Made by a program: the position numbers and the translations under genes
Part shown: piece after piece, positions 8,347-16,801 of the stretch
How the letters are laid out: every line of letters begins with the position of its first letter
Position numbering within the stretch: the first letter of the stretch is position 1
Source: Gelidibacter algens
GTDB taxonomy: Bacteria > Bacteroidota > Bacteroidia > Flavobacteriales > Flavobacteriaceae
Reading direction: 5' to 3'
Assembly: GCF_001678675.1 (NCBI RefSeq)
Contig: NZ_LZRN01000030.1
Coordinates: forward strand, 1-48,719
Length of the DNA: 48,719 nucleotides
Notes under the pieces: model-generated
What the model saw: only the letters and a program-made list of their open reading frames with translations
Told to the model about the DNA's origin: nothing
Databases searched by the model: none

Positions 8347-8928
8347 TTAAGAATTGACTTCGATTGCTTTTTTGATGCGACTCAGGCTTTCAGGTTTAAT
8401 ACCCAGATAGTTAGCCACATGATAATCATTTATACGGGTCGTAATGCTTGGGTAAGAAAGGCAAAAATCAAGATATCGCTCAGTGGCTGATTTTTCAAGG
8501 GTGGAAAGGATCCGATTATGTGCCGTCACAAAAGCTGCCGTAGTTTTTAACCTAAAAAAACGTTCCAATTTGGGAATGCGCATATAAGCGACTTCCAGCA
8601 TGCTTTTTTCAATTGACAATACTGTAGAGTCCTCAATGGCTTCCACGTAAAGTTTAGCCGATTGATTACTAAAAAAAGCTTCAAAATCGCTGATCCACCA
8701 ATCTTCAATAGCGAATTGCAAAATGTGCTTTTCACCATGCATATCAAGGTAATAAGATCTCAGGCAACCGCTCAGCACATAATATTCTCTTGTAACAGCA
8801 TCTTGCGGCTGAATTAAGTAGGTCTTTTTTTTTATGGATTGTTCTGAAAATAAGGACAAGAATTCATTCATCTCCTGATTAGAAATCGAAATGATGTTAC
8901 TGATATGCCGACTTAATTGATTATTCAC
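8347..8928 (-). CDS. Crp/Fnr family transcriptional regulator
   Basis: A 193-residue regulator with an N-terminal cyclic-nucleotide-binding-like beta barrel (about residues 20-115) and a C-terminal winged helix (about 145-190; HVANYLGIKPESLSRIKKAI is the helix-turn-helix). The barrel lacks the phosphate-binding cassette arginine and glycine pattern of true cAMP-binding Crp, and there is no cysteine cluster as in Fnr. The ligand is therefore unknown, as in most such short Crp-like proteins of Bacteroidota. It is encoded directly upstream of and in the same direction as the ABM-OYE-aldehyde dehydrogenase-OsmC genes and probably controls them. A hairpin/dyad precedes its start. Confidence 0.88.
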   Translation of the reverse strand: MNNQLSRHISNIISISNQEMNEFLSLFSEQSIKKKTYLIQPQDAVTREYYVLSGCLRSYYLDMHGEKHILQFAIEDWWISDFEAFFSNQSAKLYVEAIEDSTVLSIEKSMLEVAYMRIPKLERFFRLKTTAAFVTAHNRILSTLEKSATERYLDFCLSYPSITTRINDYHVANYLGIKPESLSRIKKAIEVNS

Positions 8929-8941
8929 AAATTACCATTCT

Positions 8942-8988
8942 AAAAAAAAAACTTTTGCAAGGCTTAACACGCCTGCAAAACAAATATA
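8942..8988 (-). promoter_or_regulatory. Candidate promoter and dyad before the Crp-type regulator
   Basis: Minus-strand positions 8988-8981 read TATATTTG, an exact TAnnTTTG match. Just downstream, an inverted repeat (TTTTGCAGGC at 8980-8971 with GCCTTGCAAAA at 8963-8953, one bulged base) is followed by a run of T residues ending at 8942, and the regulator starts at 8928. The structure looks like an intrinsic terminator, but it lies almost at the expected transcription start, so an operator overlapping +1 (autoregulation) is more likely. This is inference. Confidence 0.4.
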
Positions 8989-9216
8989 CTGAATACTTCG
9001 CTTTAAAATATGTTGGAATACCAATCACTACTAAAACGATTCAAAACTACAGGATTGGAGCATAGAAAATTAATTCTACTCAAATAAAAATGAACTCATC
9101 TCAATAGTGTTTAAGTTGGTACTTTTTTTAATTCCTATTTGGATTAATATTAATTTCTTATAAGTTAAAGCTAGCATACGATATGGTGTACCTTAAAATT
9201 TAATGTTAACCAAAAA
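8989..9216. other. Intergenic region between divergent units
   Basis: This AT-rich gap separates the minus-strand regulator and the plus-strand gene at 9217. Apart from the promoter and dyad described at its left edge I see no gene, repeat or RNA fold in it. Confidence 0.5.
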
Positions 9217-9522
9217 ATGATTACCATGGAAAAAGATAAAAAAGATAAAAAGTATGATTCCAATGTTTCTGAACACGATAAAGATTTATTGGGAAAAAAA
9301 CACAAAAATCTGAGAACAGATGGTGGCGACGATTTGCAATTGGATGATGCCAATAGACAAGAACCAGTCGATTTTGAAGGTAAGGATTTAGACATCCCCG
9401 GAAGAACACTGCCAGAAGATCGCTCTAAAAAGAAATTTAAGGATGAAGAAAACCAACTCTATAGTCAAGGTGGACCTGGAAATGATAATTTGGAAGAAAC
9501 CGACCGTAAAGAGATAGATTAA
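9217..9522 (+). CDS. Small highly charged protein of unknown function
   Basis: The 101-residue product is almost free of hydrophobic residues and very rich in Lys, Asp and Glu, with sections such as VDFEGKDLDIPGR and DEENQLYSQG. It has no signal peptide or membrane helix and is probably disordered in the cytoplasm. I recognise the general pattern from conserved Bacteroidota hypothetical proteins, but no function is known to me. Two start codons compete: 9217 and 9226 (Met4, followed by EKDKKDKK). It lies 19 bases before the alpha/beta hydrolase gene on the same strand and may be co-transcribed with it. Confidence 0.6.
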   Translation: MITMEKDKKDKKYDSNVSEHDKDLLGKKHKNLRTDGGDDLQLDDANRQEPVDFEGKDLDIPGRTLPEDRSKKKFKDEENQLYSQGGPGNDNLEETDRKEID

Positions 9523-9541
9523 TCCTCAAAACAAAAGAACA

Positions 9542-10372
9542 ATGCCATTTATAACACACAAAACCAGCAAACAGCCCATTGAACTCTATTATGAAGATTA
9601 TGGAACAGGACAACCTGTGATCTTAATTCACGGATGGCCCTTAAGCCATCGCGCGTGGGATTCCCAAGTTTCCGCTATTGTGGATGCAGGCTTCAGGTGC
9701 ATCACTTATGACAGAAGAGGATTTGGAGTCTCCTCATATCCGTGGGACGGGTACGATTATTCTTCATTAGCTACTGATTTGAATGAAATCATACTAGCGT
9801 TAAAATTGAAGCAGGTGGCCCTAGTGGGCTTCTCAATGGGAGGTGGTGAAGTGGTTAGGTATTTAACGGATTACGGTTCAGAGAACGTCAAAAATGTAGC
9901 ACTTATAAGTTCAATAATTCCTATTGTGAAGAAAAAAGAGGATAATCCTAACGGCGTCCCTGAAAAAGATTTAAAAGGTATCATGGATGCTTTAAAAACT
10001 GATAGAGTGGGATTTCTGAAAGGTTTTCATAAAAACTTCTACAATTACCATAAGAATAAAGACCGCGTCAGTGAAGCTCAATTGCAGTATGATTGGACTA
10101 TTGCGTCCTATGCGTCGCCACATGGTACGCTTCAATCTGCAAAAGCTTGGGCAGAAACCGATTTCAGGCCTGAACTTAAAAACGTTACCGTGCCAACGCT
10201 TATTGTACATGGAGATGCTGATGCCATTGTTCCTATTAAAACGGCAGGAGATCAGGCAGCCAAAGGTATAAAAAACAACACCTATAAGATTATTAAGGAT
10301 GGTCCACATGGCTTAAATGTTACCCATTCAGAAGAAGTGAATAAGATTTTGATTGCATTTTTAAAATCTTAA
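9542..10372 (+). CDS. Alpha/beta hydrolase (non-haem chloroperoxidase/arylesterase type)
   Basis: A 276-residue alpha/beta hydrolase. The nucleophile is Ser98 in GFSMGGGE, the acid is probably Asp227 in HGDADAIVP and the base is His256 in DGPHGLN, with the oxyanion HGWP motif at 30-33. This matches the cofactor-free bacterial haloperoxidase/arylesterase family, which hydrolyse esters and show perhydrolase activity. No signal peptide is seen, so it acts in the cytoplasm. It is followed by a strong terminator. Substrate is unknown. The gene upstream encodes a small charged protein. Confidence 0.9.
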   Translation: MPFITHKTSKQPIELYYEDYGTGQPVILIHGWPLSHRAWDSQVSAIVDAGFRCITYDRRGFGVSSYPWDGYDYSSLATDLNEIILALKLKQVALVGFSMGGGEVVRYLTDYGSENVKNVALISSIIPIVKKKEDNPNGVPEKDLKGIMDALKTDRVGFLKGFHKNFYNYHKNKDRVSEAQLQYDWTIASYASPHGTLQSAKAWAETDFRPELKNVTVPTLIVHGDADAIVPIKTAGDQAAKGIKNNTYKIIKDGPHGLNVTHSEEVNKILIAFLKS

Positions 10373-10382
10373 TTGATTTCTA

Positions 10383-10423
10383 AAACCCCAAAAACTGACC
10401 AAAAGTTTAGTATTTTGGGGTTT
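10383..10423 (+). terminator. Rho-independent terminator after the hydrolase
   Basis: An 11-bp stem (AAACCCCAAAA / TTTTGGGGTTT) closes a 19-base loop and is followed by CTTTT. It lies 10 bases after the hydrolase stop and 13 bases before the mechanosensitive channel start. Confidence 0.75.
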
Positions 10424-10436
10424 CTTTTAATAACCA

Positions 10437-11369
10437 ATGGTATCCATGCAAAACGACGCAAAAACGATTTCAGAATCCTTTCTCAATTTTTATAACAGTT
10501 TAATAGAGCAATTGCCGGGTATTGGTATGGGACTTGTCATTGTGGTATTAGGATCTCTTATTGCCAAATGGATTGGGCAGTTTGCAAGCCGACGAATTTC
10601 TGCAAGAACAAACGACCCTTTAATGAGTAAATTTTTGGGGCAAGCCATAAAGTACGTGTTGATTATTTTTGCAATTATGATAGCCTTGAGAGCCGCTGGT
10701 TTGGGAGGCATTGCCACGGCAATATTAACAGCTGCTGGAGCGAGTGCCCTGGTTTTAGGGTTTGCATTTAAAGATATAGGCGAAAATTTTATTGCAGGAG
10801 TTATTTTAGCCTTCAACAGACCTTTTGATGTGGATGATACGGTAGAAATTGGAAGCAATTTTGGAAAAGTAAAAAATTTGGAATTTAGATACACCAAATT
10901 AAAAACTTTTGACGGCAAGGACGTGTATATCCCCAATAGTGATGTGTTGACAAAACCTGTAACCAATTATACAGAAGATGGATTTTTTAGATGGGATTTT
11001 ATCATTGGTATTGCTTATGAGGACAATATAGAAGGTGCAAAAAAAACAATCATGGACACCTTGCGTAAAGAGCCCAATGTTATTGAAGATTTAGATCATC
11101 AAAATTTTGTTATTGAAGATCAGTTGGCTACAAGTACCGTAAACCTGAAGGTTTATTTTTGGGTAGATACCAAAGATTTTAGAAGAATGGCTCTTGTTAC
11201 TAAAGGTAACGTGGTACGCAATGTCAAAGAGGCTCTAGAGCAAAATGGGTATTACTTACCTGCAGATATCCAAGAAATCAAACTGTATGGCGGAGAGAAA
11301 GGATTCCCCATACGCATAGAGAAAAGCGACATATCTTCTGCTGAAAACCAAACGAAGGACACGCCTTAA
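10437..11369 (+). CDS. Small-conductance mechanosensitive channel (MscS family)
   Basis: A 310-residue MscS-type channel. Three membrane helices are visible (about 29-49, 72-92 and the pore-lining helix at 94-125, rich in Gly and Ala: AAGASALVLGFAFKDI). The MscS beta domain follows (NRPFDVDDTVEIG at about 127-139, then PNSDVLTKPVTNY), then an alpha/beta C-terminal part. It releases small solutes from the cytoplasm on hypo-osmotic shock. Met1 and Met4 are alternative starts. It is followed 11 bases later by a DoxX gene. It is one of three MscS-type genes in this window. Confidence 0.92.
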   Translation: MVSMQNDAKTISESFLNFYNSLIEQLPGIGMGLVIVVLGSLIAKWIGQFASRRISARTNDPLMSKFLGQAIKYVLIIFAIMIALRAAGLGGIATAILTAAGASALVLGFAFKDIGENFIAGVILAFNRPFDVDDTVEIGSNFGKVKNLEFRYTKLKTFDGKDVYIPNSDVLTKPVTNYTEDGFFRWDFIIGIAYEDNIEGAKKTIMDTLRKEPNVIEDLDHQNFVIEDQLATSTVNLKVYFWVDTKDFRRMALVTKGNVVRNVKEALEQNGYYLPADIQEIKLYGGEKGFPIRIEKSDISSAENQTKDTP

Positions 11370-11380
11370 AATAAATTCAA

Positions 11381-11767
11381 ATGTTAATTGATACCACCAA
11401 TTTAGTGCCTTATGCCCTACTCTTTTTAAGGATTGTCATTGGGATCATATTCTTTTCCAGTGGAAAAAGTCATGCGCAACATCCTGCTGAGCGCAGTAAA
11501 AGTATTGGCATGACGCCCATTACAACATCTATCTTGGGTATTGCTGAAATTATTGGCGCTATCTCAATTGCTTTTGGGATTTTTACTCAAATTGGAGCAC
11601 TTATCTTAATGATGACCATGGTAGGCGCTCTTTACAAAAAAATTGCATTATGGAATACTAAATTCTATGAAGATAAAGGTTACGGCTGGCATTATGATGT
11701 GTTGTTGCTTCTCGGCTTATTGGTCATTTTTGCGACCTCTGGTGGGTACTTGACAATTTTTTATTAA
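11381..11767 (+). CDS. DoxX family membrane protein
   Basis: A 128-residue inner-membrane protein with four hydrophobic helices (about 10-28, 48-68, 70-88, 105-125). The FLRIVIGIIFFSSGKSH start and the central ALILMMTMVGALYKK helix are typical of DoxX/DoxD-like proteins. These are linked in other bacteria to respiration and thiol or oxidative stress, but a biochemical role is not settled. It follows the MscS gene by 11 bases and probably shares its transcript. The end meets the convergent FAD oxidase gene with a 1-base gap. Confidence 0.85.
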   Translation: MLIDTTNLVPYALLFLRIVIGIIFFSSGKSHAQHPAERSKSIGMTPITTSILGIAEIIGAISIAFGIFTQIGALILMMTMVGALYKKIALWNTKFYEDKGYGWHYDVLLLLGLLVIFATSGGYLTIFY

Positions 11768-11768
11768 A

Positions 11769-13379
11769 TCAACCTTCCAACATTGATGCAATCATGTCTT
11801 CAGAATGCTCTGCATCGAAATCCGACAATCCTATCGTGTCAAGAAAATCATTGGAAAACAGCTTTACCATATCTTCAGATAACAAGCTGCTTCTGTATTT
11901 TTTCCAAATTTTGGCCTGATCACCATACATATGACCTACGAGATTTAGAAATCCCCAGTCAGCGTTTTTACCCCAGTGCAAGGTGAATGGAATATTGTTT
12001 TGCTGAAGGACTTCAATCATTCTTTTTCCATAGTCTTCAAGACTCATAAGGTTTTGTGATTTGGTCCAAAGTATGCCGTCTATTTCTAACATACAGGTAA
12101 TGGGGAATTTTGTAAAAGCCAATGTTGCATCTGATTGTTTAACAAAGCGCATGGCGAAAATCCCAGGAATGGGGCCTTCTTTTTTTGTCATTTTAGAAAT
12201 GACTTCCAAAGCCTTTTCTGAATCTCTAGAATCTATCCCTACAGAACAGGCAAATGCAGGGCCTTGATAAGCCGCATCCCAAAAGGTTTCATAAAGCGTA
12301 CCGATGGTTTCTTCATTTACTGCAGGAAGAATTTGTGTTTCCAATCTTTTGATAAACCACGGAATACTCGCTGGGAATTTTTCGCTGATTTTTATAAATA
12401 GATAAATCAGGTCTTTATAAATAGATTTCTGAATGGTACTGAAAGGATCAGGATATGGCAATTGGTAGGGTTTTTTGTACATCACTTCCACAACGTAATC
12501 CCTGTCATTGGTGTACGGATTCATAAAAACCTTATAATGATAGGGACGTAAAGGTTTGCCTTGAGCATCAACCTCAGCAGGAATCGTAAATGTCGAATTT
12601 TTAAAATCCATAGTTTTGCTCAGTTCTAAGGCCACTTGCTTATCTATCTTTCTCACGTAACGCTTTAATAAGAAGAGATCTTCAGCTTCTAAAAGAATAC
12701 CATGAATAAATCCAAACGAACCTAAGCCTACCAGTGCGGCATTAAACAGTCCATCGTTTCGTATCACCCTCGCATTCAGTTTTTGTGCAAAAGCACTATT
12801 TAGTGCAGGTTTGCTGTGTCGTTCCAAATAAATATTATCTTCTGGACGTGGACCAATGATCAAATTTATACCTACCACATAATCTTGCACAGCACCTACA
12901 CCCAATGCTGAACCGTGCACACCAGTAGAAATACAGCCTGCTATGGTTTGGCCATTGCTTGCGCCAGTTGTTTTTAAGGACTTGCCATGCTCTTCCAATT
13001 TTTGAGAAATCTCCTTTATAGTATTTCCGCATTCAAAAAAATAAAGGTTTGAGGCGTCGTAAAGAGATTGAGGGTGGATATTTTCCGGAAAGATATTGAT
13101 ATCCAGATTCATCAAATTGTTCTGATGTACCCTATCGTGTTGGTGTGCGATACTTGACATAGACCATCGAGACCCATATGCCCTAAACCCTTCATTGTGA
13201 TCTTTGCTATCCTTTAAGAGGCGCTGTATTTCCAACGCAGCGTCATTATACCTAGCGATGGAAGAAGGCAAGTTAGCTTTGCCTTCCAGCCTAGTGATAT
13301 AAAGCTGTTTTAAAGGGAACGGACCATTTTTATGTAAGGTATCCCATTCGGTTTTATTAAAGACAGTTGTTGTGGCCAT
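11769..13379 (-). CDS. FAD-linked oxidase (aldonolactone oxidase-like)
   Basis: A 536-residue flavoprotein of the FAD-binding type 4 (PCMH/VAO) class. An FRAYGSRWSMS loop near residue 65 and the central TTGASNGQTIAGCISTGVHG segment (20 residues, about 136-155) form the FAD pyrophosphate-binding site. The C-terminal half resembles the D-arabinono-1,4-lactone oxidase/alditol oxidase domain, with the late FTLHWGKNADWG segment typical of that group. The GVHG histidine could carry covalently bound FAD. Likely activity is oxidation of a sugar lactone or alditol with oxygen or another acceptor. No signal peptide is visible. The upstream neighbour is a small lipoprotein gene 4 bases away. Confidence 0.82.
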   Translation of the reverse strand: MATTTVFNKTEWDTLHKNGPFPLKQLYITRLEGKANLPSSIARYNDAALEIQRLLKDSKDHNEGFRAYGSRWSMSSIAHQHDRVHQNNLMNLDINIFPENIHPQSLYDASNLYFFECGNTIKEISQKLEEHGKSLKTTGASNGQTIAGCISTGVHGSALGVGAVQDYVVGINLIIGPRPEDNIYLERHSKPALNSAFAQKLNARVIRNDGLFNAALVGLGSFGFIHGILLEAEDLFLLKRYVRKIDKQVALELSKTMDFKNSTFTIPAEVDAQGKPLRPYHYKVFMNPYTNDRDYVVEVMYKKPYQLPYPDPFSTIQKSIYKDLIYLFIKISEKFPASIPWFIKRLETQILPAVNEETIGTLYETFWDAAYQGPAFACSVGIDSRDSEKALEVISKMTKKEGPIPGIFAMRFVKQSDATLAFTKFPITCMLEIDGILWTKSQNLMSLEDYGKRMIEVLQQNNIPFTLHWGKNADWGFLNLVGHMYGDQAKIWKKYRSSLLSEDMVKLFSNDFLDTIGLSDFDAEHSEDMIASMLEG

Positions 13380-13383
13380 AATA

Positions 13384-13743
13384 TTAGTTTTCCGGTTTCA
13401 TGCAAACATATTTTAGTTTCACCTTACGTTTATTGCCAAAGGTGACCAAGTACAAAAGACTACCTCCAAAAGTGTTTTTATATTCTACTGAAAACAATTT
13501 GCCAGTTTCACAGCCTTCCTTCAATACTCGAAATGTAATGTCGTCCACTGTAATTCCGGCTTTTATGATCGTATCAATTTCTACGACCATCTTGTCCCTA
13601 TACCAATCATCACGGTCAAATTGTTCTGTAGGCATAGGGGCTCCTTTAGTGCTTACAATTCGCACAGAATAACAAGAAACAAGTAGAAAGAAGACTAGCA
13701 TCACCAGTGCCACTTTTAATGAATATTTTAAAATAAAAGCCAT
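13384..13743 (-). CDS. Small putative lipoprotein of unknown function
   Basis: I place the start at 13743, giving 119 residues that open with a basic-hydrophobic signal and a lipobox (FFLLVSC), which makes sense only from this start; the longer frame back to 13809 would put 22 charged residues in front. The mature part has YSVRIVSTKG after the lipid-modified Cys, a central acidic section and a C-terminal pair of strands ending in KLKYVCMKPEN. I do not recognise the family. It probably sits in the envelope. It lies 4 bases upstream of the FAD oxidase gene and is likely co-transcribed with it. Confidence 0.65.
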   Translation of the reverse strand: MAFILKYSLKVALVMLVFFLLVSCYSVRIVSTKGAPMPTEQFDRDDWYRDKMVVEIDTIIKAGITVDDITFRVLKEGCETGKLFSVEYKNTFGGSLLYLVTFGNKRKVKLKYVCMKPEN

Positions 13744-14013
13744 GAGCAAAGAATTTTTTAAGTTATGTATATGAAAATCATTCAAGGCTTTGCTTGTTAA
13801 TGATCTCAAAAATTCTACGTGGAGTTATACTGCTGATATAGTGCTACTTGTATAAAGGTAAGTAATTTATTTTTATTGAAATTAATATCAATTGATTTTA
13901 CTCGCAATTTTTTTTTAGCCATTTTGAAATGTTAAATTAATCCAAAAATTAAGACTGCAATAGTCTTTATCCTTCTTATAGCCGTAGATATCCTAAACCA
14001 TTTAATTTATATT

Positions 14014-14847
14014 ATGAAAAAAATTTCAATTGCTTTAATCGCCGCTATAATGATCACCTCATGTGTTTCTAAAAAGAAATATGTTGCTTTAGAGCAGGAA
14101 AACGGTGAGATTAAAAGTGAGCTTACCAAAACTAGAGTAGAGAAAGAAGATCTTGAAGCTAAATTTGATGCCATTCAATCAAGAGTTGATAGCTACAATA
14201 AAAAGATCAATTCTCTTACAGAAGAAAATGACGCCATGCTTGTCAATGTTGACAATGTTGCAGTCATTTCTAATGAAACAAAAAGAGCAATGCGCAAAAC
14301 GCTTCAAAATGTTGATGCGTCTAAACTTGCTGGGGCTAAGACCTTGAAAGATTCTATGAATCTTGCGTTGTCATATAACTTAACTAAGTCTTTGGATAAC
14401 AGTAATCTTAACGAAGATGAAGATATTTCAATTGACATTAATGAAACGGTTGTTATGATTTCAATTTCTGACAAAATGTTATTCAACACTGCAAGCTATA
14501 AAGTAAGCAATAAAGCGAATGACATTTTACAAAAGTTGGCTAATGTCATCAATTCTGAACCAAGTGTTGAGGTGATGGTTGAAGGACATACAGATGCAAG
14601 AAGCATCAATACAAGTAAAATTGCAGACAACTGGGATTTGAGTGTGTTGCGTGCTACTTCAGTAGTTAGAAAATTACAAGATGATTACGGGGTTGCTCCT
14701 GAAAAATTAATCGCTTCAGGAAGAAGTTCTTACAAGCCTCTTGCTGAAAATGACACCAATGACAACAGAGCAAAAAACAGAAGAACACGTATCGTGATCC
14801 TTCCAAACTTAGATAAATTCTTTGCATTGATGGCTTCAGATGAATAA
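14014..14847 (+). CDS. OmpA-domain lipoprotein with coiled-coil
   Basis: A 277-residue lipoprotein: signal peptide and lipobox IMITSC (Cys17), a Glu/Lys-rich coiled-coil (about residues 25-85), and a C-terminal OmpA-like peptidoglycan-binding domain (about 160-265). The last includes VEGHTDARS, NWDLSVLRATSVV and NRRTRI, which form the diaminopimelate-binding loop and the conserved terminal Arg motif. It should be anchored in the outer membrane and tether it to peptidoglycan. It stands alone, with its own terminator. The start at 14014 is supported by the MKKISIALIAAI signal sequence. Confidence 0.9.
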   Translation: MKKISIALIAAIMITSCVSKKKYVALEQENGEIKSELTKTRVEKEDLEAKFDAIQSRVDSYNKKINSLTEENDAMLVNVDNVAVISNETKRAMRKTLQNVDASKLAGAKTLKDSMNLALSYNLTKSLDNSNLNEDEDISIDINETVVMISISDKMLFNTASYKVSNKANDILQKLANVINSEPSVEVMVEGHTDARSINTSKIADNWDLSVLRATSVVRKLQDDYGVAPEKLIASGRSSYKPLAENDTNDNRAKNRRTRIVILPNLDKFFALMASDE

Positions 14848-14873
14848 TCATTTCAAGTTAATTAATTAATCCG

Positions 14874-14901
14874 AAAAGACTGTTAGCAATAACAGTCTTT
14901 T
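14874..14901 (+). terminator. Rho-independent terminator after the OmpA lipoprotein
   Basis: A perfect 12-bp stem (AAAAGACTGTTA / TAACAGTCTTTT) with a GCAA tetraloop is followed by more T residues. It lies 26 bases after the stop codon. Confidence 0.9.
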
Positions 14902-14971
14902 TTACTTTCAAATCTATTTGGAAACAAAAATTTAAGTAATTTCGTTGCACATAATTCATTCTTAAGAGACC

Positions 14972-16267
14972 TTGAAAAAACCAAGTAACGTACCTAAAAA
15001 ATTTTTATTTATTTCCCGCTGGGGAGAAATTCTGGATATTGCCTACGCCACGCAAAATGAAGGCAACGAGGTCAAATTATACATTGAAGACAAACCTTCT
15101 CGTGAGATAGGAACTGGTTTTGTGAAAAAAGTAAGAGACTGGAAGAATCATGTAGAATGGGCCGATATTCTCATTTTTGATTATACTGGCTTTGGTAAGG
15201 AATGTACAGATTTGAGAGCTGCCGGAAAAATTGTTTTTGGTGGAAGCGAGTATACTGATCTTCTCGAATTGGATCGGAATTTTGGACAGAAAGAGCTTCA
15301 AAAGCACAAGATTAAAACCTTGCCTTTTAAGGAATTTGTGAGTTTTCAGGATGCCATTGCTTATGTTGAGAAACATCCTGATGCGTATGTCATTAAACCT
15401 TCTGGCGAAACGCAGGAACTCAAACAACTGCTCTTTGTTGGAAGTGATGATGAAGGTTTAGATGTCATTAGGGTACTAAAAGCTTACGATAAATCTTGGG
15501 GAGACGACTTTGGGAACTTCCAATTACAGAAAAAAGTCAAAGGCGTTGAAATTTCGGTTGCTGCTTTTTTCAACGGCAAAGAATTTTTAAAACCAATCAA
15601 TATCACCTTTGAGCACAAGAAACTATTCCCTAAAGAATTAGGTGTTTCTACTGGCGAAATGGGCTCAAGCATGTTTTGGGTCAACCAGTCTCCTATTTTT
15701 GATGCCACCTTGCAAAAATTTGAACCGTCTTTGGCGAAGCAAAAATTTATAGGCCATATTGATATCAATTGTATTGTGAATGGCAATGGCATTTATCCTT
15801 TGGAGTTTACATCCCGCTTTGGGTATCCCCAAATATTCATTCAACGTGCCGGCATCAATGAACCTATTGGTGAGTTACTCTATAAAGTGGCCACAGGTCA
15901 AAACTTTAAAATCGCTACCAAAAAAGGGTTCCAAGTAGGTGCATTTATGGTGGTACCTCCTTTTCCTTATGACGATAAAAAAACTTTTGAGTTGTTTTCA
16001 AAAGATGCTGTGGTGGTGTTTAGAAAAGACTTGAAAGAAGGCATCCATCCTATGCATCTAAAGAAAGTGAATGAGGAATGGTTGATTACTGGCAATACAG
16101 GAATTGCACTTTTGGTAACCGGAACAGGAATTACCATGAGAGATGCCCAAAAAATGATGAACAACAGAATAAGCAATGTGATTGTCAATAACGGATACTA
16201 CAGAACTGATATCGGCGACCGATGGTTTGAGGATTCAGATCGTTTATGGTCTTGGGGACTTTTATAA
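14972..16267 (+). CDS. ATP-grasp protein, PurD (GAR synthetase)-like
   Basis: A 431-residue protein that starts at a TTG codon; an in-frame stop (TAA at 14963-14965) lies just upstream and AAGAGA precedes the start, so TTG is the only plausible choice. The N-terminal domain (about 10-100) looks like a pre-ATP-grasp Rossmann fold, and residues 105-300 form an ATP-grasp domain (YVIKPSGE, LQKKVKGVEISVAAFF, HIDINCIVNGNGIYPLEF then TSRFGYPQ). This order matches phosphoribosylamine-glycine ligase, but the glycine-specific N-terminal GGREHA motif is absent. It is therefore a paralogue with an unknown carboxylate-amine substrate. It is monocistronic or paired with the GNAT gene 69 bases downstream. 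Confidence 0.65.
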   Translation: MKKPSNVPKKFLFISRWGEILDIAYATQNEGNEVKLYIEDKPSREIGTGFVKKVRDWKNHVEWADILIFDYTGFGKECTDLRAAGKIVFGGSEYTDLLELDRNFGQKELQKHKIKTLPFKEFVSFQDAIAYVEKHPDAYVIKPSGETQELKQLLFVGSDDEGLDVIRVLKAYDKSWGDDFGNFQLQKKVKGVEISVAAFFNGKEFLKPINITFEHKKLFPKELGVSTGEMGSSMFWVNQSPIFDATLQKFEPSLAKQKFIGHIDINCIVNGNGIYPLEFTSRFGYPQIFIQRAGINEPIGELLYKVATGQNFKIATKKGFQVGAFMVVPPFPYDDKKTFELFSKDAVVVFRKDLKEGIHPMHLKKVNEEWLITGNTGIALLVTGTGITMRDAQKMMNNRISNVIVNNGYYRTDIGDRWFEDSDRLWSWGLL

Positions 16268-16336
16268 AACGCCTTCTTCATACAACAATTATATTCCAAG
16301 TATTAAACGCGTAGTTAATATCCTTATAAATCATTT

Positions 16337-16801
16337 ATGGCAATGTTTATTTTTAAGCAACTCACATCACAACCACAACAGTTCTTTGATCTTCTTCCAA
16401 CAGAATGGCAGGAAGAAATCGTTCCATTTTGGGGAGATTATGAAGATTTCGCGAAAATCTACATTATTGAAGAAGATGAGGTGATTATTGGGGGCGGTAT
16501 CGTATTTTACTCATGTCCACCAAATTTTTCCTACTTTGAAGATGAAGCCAACTATTGGTTCAGTAAGGGCTATTTGTATCTTGGTTTTATTTGGATCGCA
16601 GCACATAAACGTAATAATAATTTGGGCTCTTTTTGGTTAGATCAATTGAAGCTGGCAGAATCTCACCAAAAATACTTTTTGCTCACAGAAGAAAATAGAT
16701 TGCACCGCTTCTACGTCAAAAACGGATTTTCACGTATTAAATCGCTTAAAAACGATGACCACTTTGAATGGCTGTACCTATCCGAGGATGACTCCAAATA
16801 A
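16337..16801 (+). CDS. GNAT family N-acetyltransferase
   Basis: A 154-residue protein with the GNAT layout: an N-terminal helix, then the central strand DEVIIGGGIVFYS (about 50-62), a long strand LYLGFIWIAAHKRNNNLGSFWLDQL (the first 20 residues and beyond form motif A, where acetyl-CoA sits, although the usual RxxGxG/A loop is here HKRNNNLGS), and the late LLTEENRLHRFYVKNGF segment that is typical of motif B. It transfers an acetyl group to an unknown amine. The phosphate loop is weakly conserved, so activity should not be taken for granted. Confidence 0.75.
   Translation: MAMFIFKQLTSQPQQFFDLLPTEWQEEIVPFWGDYEDFAKIYIIEEDEVIIGGGIVFYSCPPNFSYFEDEANYWFSKGYLYLGFIWIAAHKRNNNLGSFWLDQLKLAESHQKYFLLTEENRLHRFYVKNGFSRIKSLKNDDHFEWLYLSEDDSK

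Noticed and set aside
10490-10966. A 158-residue minus-strand frame inside the MscS gene
   Set aside because: Antisense shadow of the channel; the sequence is an unlikely mix of Pro, Ile and Ser without domains.
13951-13967. A short inverted repeat (AAGACT / AGTCTT) before the OmpA lipoprotein gene
   Set aside because: Only 6 bp, no T-tract logic and no link to the promoter; likely chance.
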